Assembly: GCA_947624645.1 (NCBI GenBank) | Contig: CANQLG010000009.1 | Coordinates: 1-64,000, forward strand | Direction: 5' to 3' | Length of the DNA stretch: 64,000 nt | From: Candidatus Gastranaerophilales bacterium | Lineage (GTDB): Bacteria > Cyanobacteriota > Vampirovibrionia > Gastranaerophilales > Gastranaerophilaceae | Shown: piece by piece, positions 9,086-18,237 of the stretch | Numbering within the stretch: the stretch's first letter is position 1 | Layout of the letters: each line of letters starts with the position of its first letter | Notes under the pieces: model-generated | The model's database searches: none | What the model saw: only the letters and a program-made list of their open reading frames with translations | What the model was told of the DNA's origin: nothing | Program-made: the position numbers and the translations under genes

Positions 9086-9094
9086 TGGTATAAT
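9086..9094 (+). promoter_or_regulatory. Extended -10 promoter TGGTATAAT
   Basis: The sequence TGG followed by a perfect TATAAT occurs at 9086-9094 with no convincing -35 box. It predicts transcription starting near 9101. That falls at or after the first candidate ATG (9099), so translation more likely starts at the ATG at 9111. The same nine bases occur upstream of the R3H ATPase gene (57771-57779). Confidence 0.55.
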
Positions 9095-9110
9095 AACTAT
9101 GGAAAAAAGT

Positions 9111-10058
9111 ATGTCGGATAAAAAGTATAAAAAGAAAATATTGTTTGTCGGAATGCCTGATATGGCGCTTGTATGCCTCAGGAAACTTGCTTCTAACGGA
9201 ATTAATATAGTTGGAGTTATTCCTCCTGCTAAAGATGACCCTACAAATAAATTAATGGTTCAAACAGCGCAAGACCTCGGGTTTGAAGTTATCGATTATA
9301 ATATCAGCCTGAGTGATAAAGGGTTTTTGCAAAGAGTTAAAAATTTGGAAGCAGATTTGGGGGTTGTGGCTTCTTTTAATAAAAAGCTGCCTAAAGAACT
9401 CCTGCAATTGACAAAAGACGGCTTTATTAATTTGCATCCTTCAAAATTGCCCGATTATAGAGGTGCAAATCCGTATTCTCACGTTATTATTAACGGTGAA
9501 GAAGAATCTGCCATTACTCTTCACTATATGGATGAAAATTTTGATACCGGAGATATTATTTCGCAATACAGATTTGGAATAGACCTTAATGAAACAATGG
9601 GAACCCTGTTTTACAGAACTAACCAAATGTGCGCATCAATGCTGTATGAAGCGCTTGATTATTACGAAACACATGAATTTCCAAGAAATCCGCAGCCCAA
9701 AGGCGGTGCTTACAGAACTGCCGAAACTCTTTCTTATGAAAAAAAGAATATTTTCATTGATTGGTCTAAGTCTGCTGAAGAAATAGAAAGATTTATAAGG
9801 GCGCTTAATCCTTTTATTGGGGCTTTAACATGCTATAAAGGTACTATTTTAAGGATAAATTCCGCTTATGTCATTTCAAAACATCATAATTTAACACCAG
9901 GAAGCATATATGATACAAAAAACGCTTTAAAAATAGCTTGCGGTCAAGATATACTTGAAATTGATTCATTGCAATACGGCGGATTCTTTATTTCATCGGG
10001 ACGAGATTTTGTTGAACGGCTCAATCCAAAAAAGGGAGAAATATTACAAAGTGAATAA
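9111..10058 (+). CDS. Formyltransferase-fold protein (methionyl-tRNA formyltransferase-like)
   Basis: The N-terminal domain has the formyltransferase active-site triad in FINLHPSKLPDYRGANP (the Asn and His of N-L-H) and DENFDTGDII (the Asp of FDTGD). The family transfers a formyl group from 10-formyltetrahydrofolate to methionyl-tRNA, or to amino-sugars in ArnA-like enzymes. The HPSKLPDYRG variant and the divergent C-terminal domain leave it unclear whether this is the cell's Fmt or a specialised formyltransferase. An ATG at 9099 is in frame, but the extended -10 at 9086-9094 argues for the ATG at 9111, preceded by GGA at 9101-9103. It is followed with an 8-nt overlap by the TIM-barrel gene, suggesting a joint function. 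Confidence 0.82.
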   Translation: MSDKKYKKKILFVGMPDMALVCLRKLASNGINIVGVIPPAKDDPTNKLMVQTAQDLGFEVIDYNISLSDKGFLQRVKNLEADLGVVASFNKKLPKELLQLTKDGFINLHPSKLPDYRGANPYSHVIINGEEESAITLHYMDENFDTGDIISQYRFGIDLNETMGTLFYRTNQMCASMLYEALDYYETHEFPRNPQPKGGAYRTAETLSYEKKNIFIDWSKSAEEIERFIRALNPFIGALTCYKGTILRINSAYVISKHHNLTPGSIYDTKNALKIACGQDILEIDSLQYGGFFISSGRDFVERLNPKKGEILQSE

Positions 10059-10875
10059 ACTTAATTTTGTTACGGCAGGACTTCCTTTGGCTTCCGAAAA
10101 TAAAGGGTACAAAATAGGGCTTGAAATACTTTCAAATATGAACCTTGACGGACTTGAGATTGAGTTCGTTCATGGTGTCAGAATGACTGATATAAATAAG
10201 GAACTTGTTAAAAATTTTGCCAAAAATAATGCTGTTACCTGTCATGGGCCGTATTACATTAATTTAAACTCCCAAGAAAGTGAAAAAATTGACGCAAGTA
10301 TTACAAGAATTTTAGAAACCGCTCGAATGGGAAATCAACTGGGGGCATACAGCATAACCTTTCACGCCGCATTTTATATGGGGCTTCATCCTGATGATGT
10401 TTATAAAACAGTTTATAATTCAATGGAAAAAATTTGCACCGTTTTAGATGAAGAAAATAATAATATTTGGGTACGACCCGAAACAACGGGAAAAGGCACT
10501 CAATGGGGTACTTTAGAAGAAATTGTTAAATTATCAAAAGAATTTAAACAAGTATTGCCCTGCATTGATTTTGCTCATATACACGCCCGTTCCAACGGAG
10601 AATTTAATACTTACGACGATTTTTGCAAAATGATTGAATACAGCGCTAAAGAGTTAGGTCAAGATGTTCTAAATAATATGCACATGCACATTGCAGGTAT
10701 TGAATACGGTGTAAAGGGCGAAAAAAATCATTTGATTTTTGAAGATAGTGATATGAATTATAAGGACTTTTTAAAAGCACTGAAAAAATTTGACGTAAAA
10801 GGCGTTTTAGTTTGTGAAAGTCCGAATATAGAAACTGATACAAAACTTTTAAAAGATTATTATTTGAGCTTGTAA
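10051..10875 (+). CDS. Endonuclease IV / xylose isomerase-like TIM barrel protein
   Basis: The 274-residue product shows a row of metal-ligand-like motifs in endonuclease IV order: CHGPYYINL, TFHAAFYMG, RPETTGKGTQWGTLEE, CIDFAHIHAR, MHMHIAGIEYG and VLVCESPN. True Nfo enzymes cut at abasic sites using three metal ions. The motifs here are divergent, so a sugar isomerase or another AP-endonuclease-2 family member remains possible. The start is a GTG at 10051 with GGGAG at 10034-10038, overlapping the formyltransferase stop by 8 nt. A longer ATG frame from 9955 would lie entirely inside the previous gene and is not supported. The next gene begins one base after its stop. Confidence 0.8.
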   Translation: MNKLNFVTAGLPLASENKGYKIGLEILSNMNLDGLEIEFVHGVRMTDINKELVKNFAKNNAVTCHGPYYINLNSQESEKIDASITRILETARMGNQLGAYSITFHAAFYMGLHPDDVYKTVYNSMEKICTVLDEENNNIWVRPETTGKGTQWGTLEEIVKLSKEFKQVLPCIDFAHIHARSNGEFNTYDDFCKMIEYSAKELGQDVLNNMHMHIAGIEYGVKGEKNHLIFEDSDMNYKDFLKALKKFDVKGVLVCESPNIETDTKLLKDYYLSL

Positions 10876-10876
10876 T

Positions 10877-11347
10877 ATGGATATTTTTTACAGCAAATGT
10901 GAAAAAACAAAAAATTCTCAACACAATATAGGGCGTGCTATTGTCCAATATGCGGCAAAAAATTTTTATCAAATTGAAAATAGTGAAATTCAAATAGTCA
11001 ATAATAAACCCAAATTTAAAAATTCCGATATTGAATTTAGTATTTCACACTCATTGGAAATGGTAGCGGTATGTTTTGACAAATCACCCGTGGGAATGGA
11101 TATTGAAAAAGTGCGGCCGAAAGATTTTAAACCAATAGCACAAAGAATGAATTTTGACTTAAAAATCGGCTCTTTAGATGAGTTTTATGAGCTATGGACT
11201 TTATATGAAGCCGTATATAAGCTTCAACAAACTGCAAAAAGCAAATATACCACCAATATTAATGAATATAAAATATCAGTTGCTTCAAGCGAAACAACTG
11301 ATATTAAACAAAATATCAAATTTTACGATGTTACTTCTTTGATATAA
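10877..11347 (+). CDS. Sfp-type 4'-phosphopantetheinyl transferase (short, divergent)
   Basis: The 156-residue protein has the two family motifs. FSISHSLEMVAVCFDKSPVGMDIEKV supplies the Mg-binding Asp of GMDIE, and FYELWTLYEAVYKL corresponds to WTxKEAxxK. The first lysine of that motif is Tyr here. The enzyme moves phosphopantetheine from CoA to a carrier-protein serine, activating fatty acid, polyketide or peptide synthases. It is shorter than Sfp (usually over 200 residues), lacking much of both ends. It starts one base after the TIM-barrel gene and its last 17 nt overlap the convergent parvulin gene. Activity is plausible but the altered motif lowers certainty; no carrier protein gene is in the window. 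Confidence 0.8.
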   Translation: MDIFYSKCEKTKNSQHNIGRAIVQYAAKNFYQIENSEIQIVNNKPKFKNSDIEFSISHSLEMVAVCFDKSPVGMDIEKVRPKDFKPIAQRMNFDLKIGSLDEFYELWTLYEAVYKLQQTAKSKYTTNINEYKISVASSETTDIKQNIKFYDVTSLI

Positions 11348-11720
11348 CATAAATTAAGTGCCAGCCGAATTGGGTTTTAACCGGTTCTGAAACCTGACCT
11401 GACGGCATTTCGAAAGCTACTTTTTCAAATTCGGGAACCATATCGCCTCTGCCAAACCAGCCAAGAACACCTCCTGCTTTACCTGATGGGCATTTTGAAT
11501 ATTTTTTTGCGGCAGCCGTAAAATTATTGAATAAAGCTGCTCTATCTTGAGCACCCGTAACTATTTCATTTCTGATATCAACAGCTTCTTGCTCGGTCGG
11601 TACCAGTATGTGTGCTGCTTCAACTTGAGTATAGTTTGCGGCTTGTGCTTTTTGTGTAAATATCACCGAACCTATAACCAATACAAAACCTAAAAGTAAT
11701 AATGAAAATATTTTCTTCAT
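11331..11720 (-). CDS. Exported parvulin-type peptidyl-prolyl isomerase
   Basis: A signal peptide (basic MKK, hydrophobic FSLLLLGFVLVIGSVIF, AQA cleavage site near residue 27) leads a single rotamase domain. That domain has VEAAHILVPTEQEA, KKYSKCPSGKAGGVLGWFGRGDMVPEFE and the C-terminal FGWHLIYV. Parvulins such as PpiC, PrsA and SurA speed proline isomerisation during protein folding. The stand-alone exported form suggests work on periplasmic or surface proteins. At 129 residues it is complete. It converges with the phosphopantetheinyl transferase gene, overlapping it by 17 nt. Confidence 0.92.
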   Translation of the reverse strand: MKKIFSLLLLGFVLVIGSVIFTQKAQAANYTQVEAAHILVPTEQEAVDIRNEIVTGAQDRAALFNNFTAAAKKYSKCPSGKAGGVLGWFGRGDMVPEFEKVAFEMPSGQVSEPVKTQFGWHLIYVISKK

Positions 11721-11797
11721 AAAAAACTCCTCTTTTTTTTACAAGAAAATATAACCATAAACATTATTATTTTTCCATAAGTAAGATATCGAATTTT

Positions 11798-12301
11798 TTA
11801 TTTATGTATGTTTATAAACTGATTTTCTCGTGTGATAGCTACCATGCCGGAGCGAACTATTTCTTTTATACCCAAAGGTTTTAAAAGTGAAATAAACGCC
11901 ATAACCTGCCTGTTATCTCCCGTGTATTCAAGTGTATAAATATCGGGTGAGACATCAATAATTTTAGCCCCGAAAATTTCCGAGATTCTTAAAATTTCGT
12001 TTCTGGCATCGTCTTTTGCCGTTACTTTACACAATATTAATTCTCTATCAATACATTTATCGGCAGATTTAGGCAGTTCTACCACCTTAATTGTATTAAT
12101 TAACCTGTTCAATTGTTTACAAATTTGTTCTATGACAATATCATCACCCGACGTAACAATTGTTATACGTGAAAATACATTATCGATAGTAGAAGCCACT
12201 GTTAAACTCTCTATATTATAACCTCTGGATGAGAATAAATCACATACCGAAGAAAGAATCCCCGCTTCATTTTTAACCAATATAGAAATTGTATGTTTCA
12301 T
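11798..12301 (-). CDS. ilvN: Acetolactate synthase small (regulatory) subunit
   Basis: The protein is 167 residues. It carries an N-terminal ACT domain (ISILVKNEAGILSSVCDLFSSRGYNIESL) and the C-terminal ALS-type regulatory domain. The small subunit stimulates the catalytic subunit and confers valine feedback inhibition. It lies 11 nt downstream of ilvB with a GGGGA ribosome site, so the two form an operon. The length fits the IlvH/IlvN class; the symbol choice between ilvN and ilvH is arbitrary. Confidence 0.96.
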   Translation of the reverse strand: MKHTISILVKNEAGILSSVCDLFSSRGYNIESLTVASTIDNVFSRITIVTSGDDIVIEQICKQLNRLINTIKVVELPKSADKCIDRELILCKVTAKDDARNEILRISEIFGAKIIDVSPDIYTLEYTGDNRQVMAFISLLKPLGIKEIVRSGMVAITRENQFINIHK

Positions 12302-12312
12302 AAAAATTTCCC

Positions 12313-14043
12313 CTATATTGCCTGTTGGCTGGATAGTATAACTTCATTTAAAGGTTTACCCGCAAGCACCCAAGGATAAACCATTTCAAACGGTTCAACA
12401 ACAAAATCCATTATAACAGGACCATCGTAAGCAATTGCTTTATCTAAAGCTTCATCTATTTGATTTTCCTGAGTTATTCTTAACCCCAAGACGCCGTATG
12501 CTTGAGCCAGTTTAACATAATCTGGCGATGTTATATGAGTTTGAGAATAATGTTTATCAAATAATTTTTCCTGCCATTGGCGCACCATGCCTAAGTATCC
12601 GTTATTAATAACAGCTATTTTTACCGGAATTTTATAATCTACGCAGGTCATAAGTTCTTGTATATTCATTTGAATACTGCCGTCACCTGCAATATTAAAT
12701 ACAAGCCTGTCGGGAGCGGCAATTTGAGCACCCATTGCTGCCGGAAAACCAAAGCCCATTGTGCCTAATCCCCCTGAGGTTATTAATTGACGAGGTTTTG
12801 TAAATTTATACAATTGTGCGGTCCACATCTGATGCTGCCCGACTTCGGTTGCTATTATTGCATTTTTATCTTTTGTTTTTTCGTATATTCTTTCTATTAC
12901 GCATTGAGGGCTCATTTTACCGTTTTCAACAGCTTTCATTGCCCGTTTTTCTTTCCAAAGTTGTATTTCTTTAATCCAAGCTTGCCGCATTTCTTTATTA
13001 AAATTATATTTCCCCGTATTAAATTCATTAAGCATAACGTTTAATACATTTTTAGCATCACCTACTATCGGAATATCAACATGTACATTTTTACTTATGG
13101 AGCAAGGGTCAATATCAACATGTATAACTTTGGCATTTTTACAAAAGCTCTTTAAATAGCCTGTAATTCTGTCATTAAATCTTGTTCCGACAGCAAATAA
13201 TACATCACAATTGCTAACCGCTAAATTTGCCCAATAATTACCATGCATACCGAGCATTCCGAGAGAAAGTTCATTATCCTGAGGATATGTACCAATGCCC
13301 ATAAGTGTTGTGGCAATCGGAATATTCAATTTTTTAGCGAGTTCTGTAATTTCAGCACTTGCCTCGGAATGAATAACACCTCCGCCAGATATAATAACAG
13401 GGCGTTGTGCTTCACATAACAATTTTAATGCACGTCTGCATTGTATTGGGTGTCCTTCATAGTTGGGATTATATCCCGGGAGATTAATCTTATCGGGATA
13501 TTCAAAATCCGTTTTTGCCGTCAAAACATCTTTAGGCAATGAAACTACAACAGGACCCGGTTTGCCTGTTTTGGCTATGTGAAAAGATTCTTTTATAACC
13601 CTTGGTAAATCAGAAATATTTTTAACCAAATAATTATGCTTACAGCAAGTACGTGTCATACCTACAATATCAGCTTCCTGAAAAGCATCGTTACCGATGA
13701 GTTTAGAATCAACCTGACCAGTAAAAACTACCAGAGGATAGCTGTCATAATAAGCATTAGCGATTCCCGTAACAGTATTACAAGCCCCGGGACCCGATGT
13801 TACAAGGACAACCCCGGGTTTTCCCGTAACTCTGGCATATCCCTCAGCAGCATGAACAGCAGCCTGCTCATGCCTCACCAAATAATGCTTTATATAATCA
13901 CAATTATATAATTCATCATATATATGTAATATTACCCCTCCGGGATAACCGAATATTTTATCTACGCCCTCTTTTTTCAGACATTCCAAAAACATTCTCG
14001 CACCGGTCATCTTTTCGGTATTACTTATTTGTTCAGTAGTCAT
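12313..14043 (-). CDS. ilvB: Acetolactate synthase large (catalytic) subunit
   Basis: This thiamine diphosphate enzyme joins two pyruvates, or pyruvate and 2-oxobutyrate, at the start of valine, leucine and isoleucine synthesis. The catalytic Glu sits in VRHEQAAVHAAEGYARVTG, FAD/central-domain motifs include GMLGMHG, and the ThDP-binding motif is the GDGS...NN stretch in the C-terminal third (FNIAGDGSIQMNIQEL). A TTG at 14055 extends the frame by four codons. The ATG at 14043 has GGAG five bases upstream and is preferred, giving 576 residues. It is divergent from ilvC and followed by ilvN. Confidence 0.96.
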   Translation of the reverse strand: MTTEQISNTEKMTGARMFLECLKKEGVDKIFGYPGGVILHIYDELYNCDYIKHYLVRHEQAAVHAAEGYARVTGKPGVVLVTSGPGACNTVTGIANAYYDSYPLVVFTGQVDSKLIGNDAFQEADIVGMTRTCCKHNYLVKNISDLPRVIKESFHIAKTGKPGPVVVSLPKDVLTAKTDFEYPDKINLPGYNPNYEGHPIQCRRALKLLCEAQRPVIISGGGVIHSEASAEITELAKKLNIPIATTLMGIGTYPQDNELSLGMLGMHGNYWANLAVSNCDVLFAVGTRFNDRITGYLKSFCKNAKVIHVDIDPCSISKNVHVDIPIVGDAKNVLNVMLNEFNTGKYNFNKEMRQAWIKEIQLWKEKRAMKAVENGKMSPQCVIERIYEKTKDKNAIIATEVGQHQMWTAQLYKFTKPRQLITSGGLGTMGFGFPAAMGAQIAAPDRLVFNIAGDGSIQMNIQELMTCVDYKIPVKIAVINNGYLGMVRQWQEKLFDKHYSQTHITSPDYVKLAQAYGVLGLRITQENQIDEALDKAIAYDGPVIMDFVVEPFEMVYPWVLAGKPLNEVILSSQQAI

Positions 14044-14103
14044 AAACTGCTCCAAGTTTTATAATAAAGTCTTATTAGTAAAATTTTAACACAAATTAAA
14101 TTA

Positions 14104-14131
14104 TTGACTAAGATTTTTTAAGTTTTACACT
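14104..14131 (+). promoter_or_regulatory. Candidate ilvC promoter, TTGACT-16-TACACT
   Basis: A near-consensus -35 (TTGACT, 14104-14109) and a moderate -10 (TACACT, 14126-14131) are separated by 16 nt, about 40 nt before the ilvC start. The 134-nt interval between ilvB and ilvC must hold both divergent promoters. No leader peptide or attenuator hairpin was seen. Confidence 0.5.
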
Positions 14132-14153
14132 AAAATAAGAGCATTTTTAATAA

Positions 14154-15176
<1,023 letters not shown>

Positions 15177-15195
15177 CAATAAACAATAAATAAAA

Positions 15196-15226
15196 GGGAG
15201 GCTGCATTTAGCAGCCTCCCTTTTTT
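15196..15226 (+). terminator. Intrinsic terminator of ilvC
   Basis: A perfect 10-bp GC-rich stem (gggaggctgc / gcagcctccc) with a five-base loop (attta) is followed by six T residues. A run of A on the 5' side could let it also act on the opposite strand, stopping transcription that runs on from ppdK. Confidence 0.93.
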
Positions 15227-15471
15227 ATTAAATAATACAAGTTGTTATTTTAATTGCTTTTTATTGTTGTTGTGTTAAAACCCAACATTTTTCTCAATAT
15301 TTTCTTTATCATCACTCATCATCAAATTCCTAACTGTTTTATCTGCTGCAAGAACATAAAGGAGCAATATTTTATATTACATCTTTTTCCGATAATTGTA
15401 TTCAGACCAATGAATTAGTAAAAAACAACAGAATTTCCTCACAAATATGCTGTTATTAGTCATAATATTGA

Positions 15472-15512
15472 GAGAAGTGGGACACAAATTGTGTCCCGCT
15501 TCTCACTTTTTT
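15472..15512 (+). terminator. Second strong hairpin with a plus-strand T-tract
   Basis: A 15-bp stem (15472-15486 with 15490-15504) has a three-base loop; its one non-Watson-Crick position is a U-G pair on the plus strand, and actttttt follows. Orientation favours plus-strand transcripts, yet no plus-strand gene lies between this hairpin and the ilvC terminator. On the minus strand the same position is a C-A mismatch and no T-tract follows, so it suits ppdK less well. Confidence 0.7.
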
Positions 15513-15524
15513 GTATTCTTATTT

Positions 15525-18173
15525 TTATTTTGATTGTTCTACAACAGCTTGTGCTGCGGCTAATCTTGCCTGTGGAATTCTGAACGGAGAACAAGATACA
15601 TAATCTAATCCTATCTTATTGCAGAATTTAACACTGTCAGGGTCGCCGCCATGTTCACCGCAAACACCGCCTACAAGTTTTGAGTTAACCTTTTTACCTT
15701 TTTCCATTGACATTTCAATTAACTGACCTACACCTTTTGTATCTAATGTTGCAAAAGGATTAGACGGTAATATTTTTTGTTCTACATATCTGTTTAAGAA
15801 CTTACCTTCAGCATCATCTCTTGAGTAGCCGAATGTCATTTGAGTTAAATCGTTTGTACCAAATGAGAAGAATTCCGCATACTCAGCTATCTCATCAGCC
15901 GTTAAAGCAGCACGAGGAATTTCTATCATAGTACCAAATTTATATTCAACTTCAACTCCTTTTTCAGCCATAACTTCTTTTGCTACACGAACAAGAATTT
16001 CTTTAGCAACTTTAAGTTCGTTAACATGCCCGATTAAAGGAATCATAACCCAAGGTTGAACGTTATGACCTTCTTTTTTAAGGTCACAGCAAGCTTCAAA
16101 TATAGCTCTTACCTGCATTTCGTTAATTTCGGGATATGTTAAACCGAGTCTGCATCCTCTTAATCCCATCATCGGGTTAGATTCCGATAACCCTTCAACT
16201 ACATGCAATAATTCTTCTTTTTCTTTTGCGTCTTTGCCTTGAGCCTTTAATGTTGCAACTTCCGCTATTAAAGATTCTTTATCAGGCAGAAATTCATGTA
16301 ACGGTGGGTCTAAAAGTCTTACCGTTAACGGTTTATCACCCAATGCTTTGAACATTGCATAGAAGTCTGAATACTGCATTGGTAATAACTTATCTAATGC
16401 TTCTTTTCTTGCTTCAGGGGTTCCTGCAATAATCATTTTTTGTACCCAAGGAAGCCTATCGGGATCCATAAACATATGTTCCGTTCTGCATAATCCGACA
16501 CCCTCAGCACCGAATTTTAAAGCATTTTCAATATCTTTTGGCGTATCTGCGTTAGCTTCAACATGTAGTTTTTTGATTTCATTTACCCAAGTAAAGAATT
16601 TATTCCAATTGTCATCAATTTTTGCTTCAACCAGTTTAACAGCACCGGCCATAACAAGCCCCTTACCGCCGTCTAATGAAATAACATCATTTTTGTGGTA
16701 AACGGTTCCATCTGCACCTGTTAATGTTTCATTTGCTAAATCAATTTTAATATCTTCGCAGCCTGAAACGCAAGGTTTACCCATACCTTTTGCAACAACA
16801 GCAGCATGGGATGTAGCTCCGCCTCTTAAGGTTAATACACCTTGAGAAACTGCCATTCCGTGAATATCATCAGGGCATGTTTCTATACGTACAAGAATAA
16901 CTTTTTCGCCTGCTTCACCACGTTTTGCTGCTTCTTCAGTATCAAATACGATTTTACCGACCGCAGCACCCGGGGATGCATTTACACCGGTTGAAATCTT
17001 TTTAGCCTCTTCCATTGCTTTTGTATCAAAGCATGGCAGTAATATTTGATTTACGCTGTACGGGTCAACCAGTTGTATTGCTCTTTCTTTTGTTATTATG
17101 CCTTCTTCATGCATTTCAACGGCTATTCTTACTGCTGCAGCTGCTGTTCTTTTACCGTTTCTTGTTTGCAGAATGTATAATTTACCTTTTTCAATCGTAA
17201 ATTCCATATCCTGAACATCTTTATAGCCAAGTTCAAGTTTCTTTGCTATATCAACATACTGTTTATACAAATCAGGCATTTCTGTTTCAAGCATTGCAAT
17301 AGGTTTTGGAGTCCTTATACCTGCTACAACATCTTCACCCTGTGCGTTTGTTAAATATTCACCGTAGAATTTATTTTCGCCGGTTGCCGGGTTTCTTGTG
17401 AATGAAACACCTGTTGCACAGTCATCACCCATATTTCCGAATACCATTGTTTGTACATTTACTGCGGTACCATAGTTATGGTCTATTTTATTCATATTTC
17501 TGTATGCAACGGCTCTTGGAATGTTCCAGCTTCTGAATACGGCTTCAATAGCTTCTTGAAGCTGAACATAAGGATCTTGCGGAAATTCTTTTCCCGTTAC
17601 TTCTTTTATAACTTTTTTATAAATCGGTATCAATGATTTCCAGCCTTCAGCACTAATTTGTGTATCTGATTTAACGTTTTCACGTTCTTTTACTTTTTCT
17701 ACTTCGGATTCAAAATATTTTTGTCTGTCCATTTCCCAAGCAACGGAACCAAACATTGTTAAAAATCTTCTGTAACTGTCATAGCAGAATCTGGGATTAT
17801 TTGTTAATTTAACCATAGCTTCTACTGTTTCATCATTCAAACCGAGGTTTAATATTGTTTCCATCATCCCCGGCATTGATATTCTTGCACCTGAACGAAC
17901 CGAAACAAGCAGCGGATTTGTTTTATCCCCAAATTTTTTACCTGCTTGTTGTTCAACTGTTTTTAATTTTTCTTTGACTTCATCCATTAAACCTTGGGGC
18001 ATTTTATTCCCGTTATTAATATAATCCATACAAGTTTCTGTTGTTATTGTTAATCCCGGAGGAACAGGCAATCCCAAATTTGTCATTTCTGCCAAATTTG
18101 CTCCCTTACCTCCAAGCAGATTACGCATTGTTGCGTTTCCTTCCTTGAATAACCATACTCTCTTCTCTGTCAT
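15525..18173 (-). CDS. ppdK: Pyruvate, phosphate dikinase
   Basis: At 882 residues this is a full-length PPDK, which interconverts pyruvate, ATP and phosphate with PEP, AMP and pyrophosphate. Domains run in order: an ATP-grasp nucleotide-binding domain (LLGGKGANLAEMTNLGLPVPPG at the start), the swivelling phosphohistidine domain (LRGGATSHAAVVAKGMGKPCVSG), and the PEP/pyruvate TIM barrel (GVGLCRTEHMF, SFGTNDLTQMTFG, GGVCGEHGG). The enzyme can serve glycolysis in anaerobes using pyrophosphate, or gluconeogenesis. An AAGGAG ribosome site precedes the ATG. A 64-nt gap separates it from the upstream pilin-like gene, so it may be an independent unit. Confidence 0.97.
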   Translation of the reverse strand: MTEKRVWLFKEGNATMRNLLGGKGANLAEMTNLGLPVPPGLTITTETCMDYINNGNKMPQGLMDEVKEKLKTVEQQAGKKFGDKTNPLLVSVRSGARISMPGMMETILNLGLNDETVEAMVKLTNNPRFCYDSYRRFLTMFGSVAWEMDRQKYFESEVEKVKERENVKSDTQISAEGWKSLIPIYKKVIKEVTGKEFPQDPYVQLQEAIEAVFRSWNIPRAVAYRNMNKIDHNYGTAVNVQTMVFGNMGDDCATGVSFTRNPATGENKFYGEYLTNAQGEDVVAGIRTPKPIAMLETEMPDLYKQYVDIAKKLELGYKDVQDMEFTIEKGKLYILQTRNGKRTAAAAVRIAVEMHEEGIITKERAIQLVDPYSVNQILLPCFDTKAMEEAKKISTGVNASPGAAVGKIVFDTEEAAKRGEAGEKVILVRIETCPDDIHGMAVSQGVLTLRGGATSHAAVVAKGMGKPCVSGCEDIKIDLANETLTGADGTVYHKNDVISLDGGKGLVMAGAVKLVEAKIDDNWNKFFTWVNEIKKLHVEANADTPKDIENALKFGAEGVGLCRTEHMFMDPDRLPWVQKMIIAGTPEARKEALDKLLPMQYSDFYAMFKALGDKPLTVRLLDPPLHEFLPDKESLIAEVATLKAQGKDAKEKEELLHVVEGLSESNPMMGLRGCRLGLTYPEINEMQVRAIFEACCDLKKEGHNVQPWVMIPLIGHVNELKVAKEILVRVAKEVMAEKGVEVEYKFGTMIEIPRAALTADEIAEYAEFFSFGTNDLTQMTFGYSRDDAEGKFLNRYVEQKILPSNPFATLDTKGVGQLIEMSMEKGKKVNSKLVGGVCGEHGGDPDSVKFCNKIGLDYVSCSPFRIPQARLAAAQAVVEQSK

Positions 18174-18237
18174 TAATTTTCTCCTTATTTATTCTGAGTT
18201 ACTTATTTTTTATCATAAACATGTCATTTACTCAAAT

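Larger units (their letters stand above)
15177..15524 (+). other. Intergenic region between convergent ilvC and ppdK
   Basis: These 348 nt contain two terminator-like hairpins (15196-15226 and 15472-15512), described separately. The roughly 245 nt between them holds no convincing open frame on either strand and no tRNA-like fold that I could see. Confidence 0.7.

Noticed and set aside
9955-10050. ATG-initiated N-terminal extension of the TIM-barrel protein
   Set aside because: The extension is encoded within the formyltransferase gene in another frame; the GTG at 10051 with GGGAG upstream begins exactly where homology-like motifs start.
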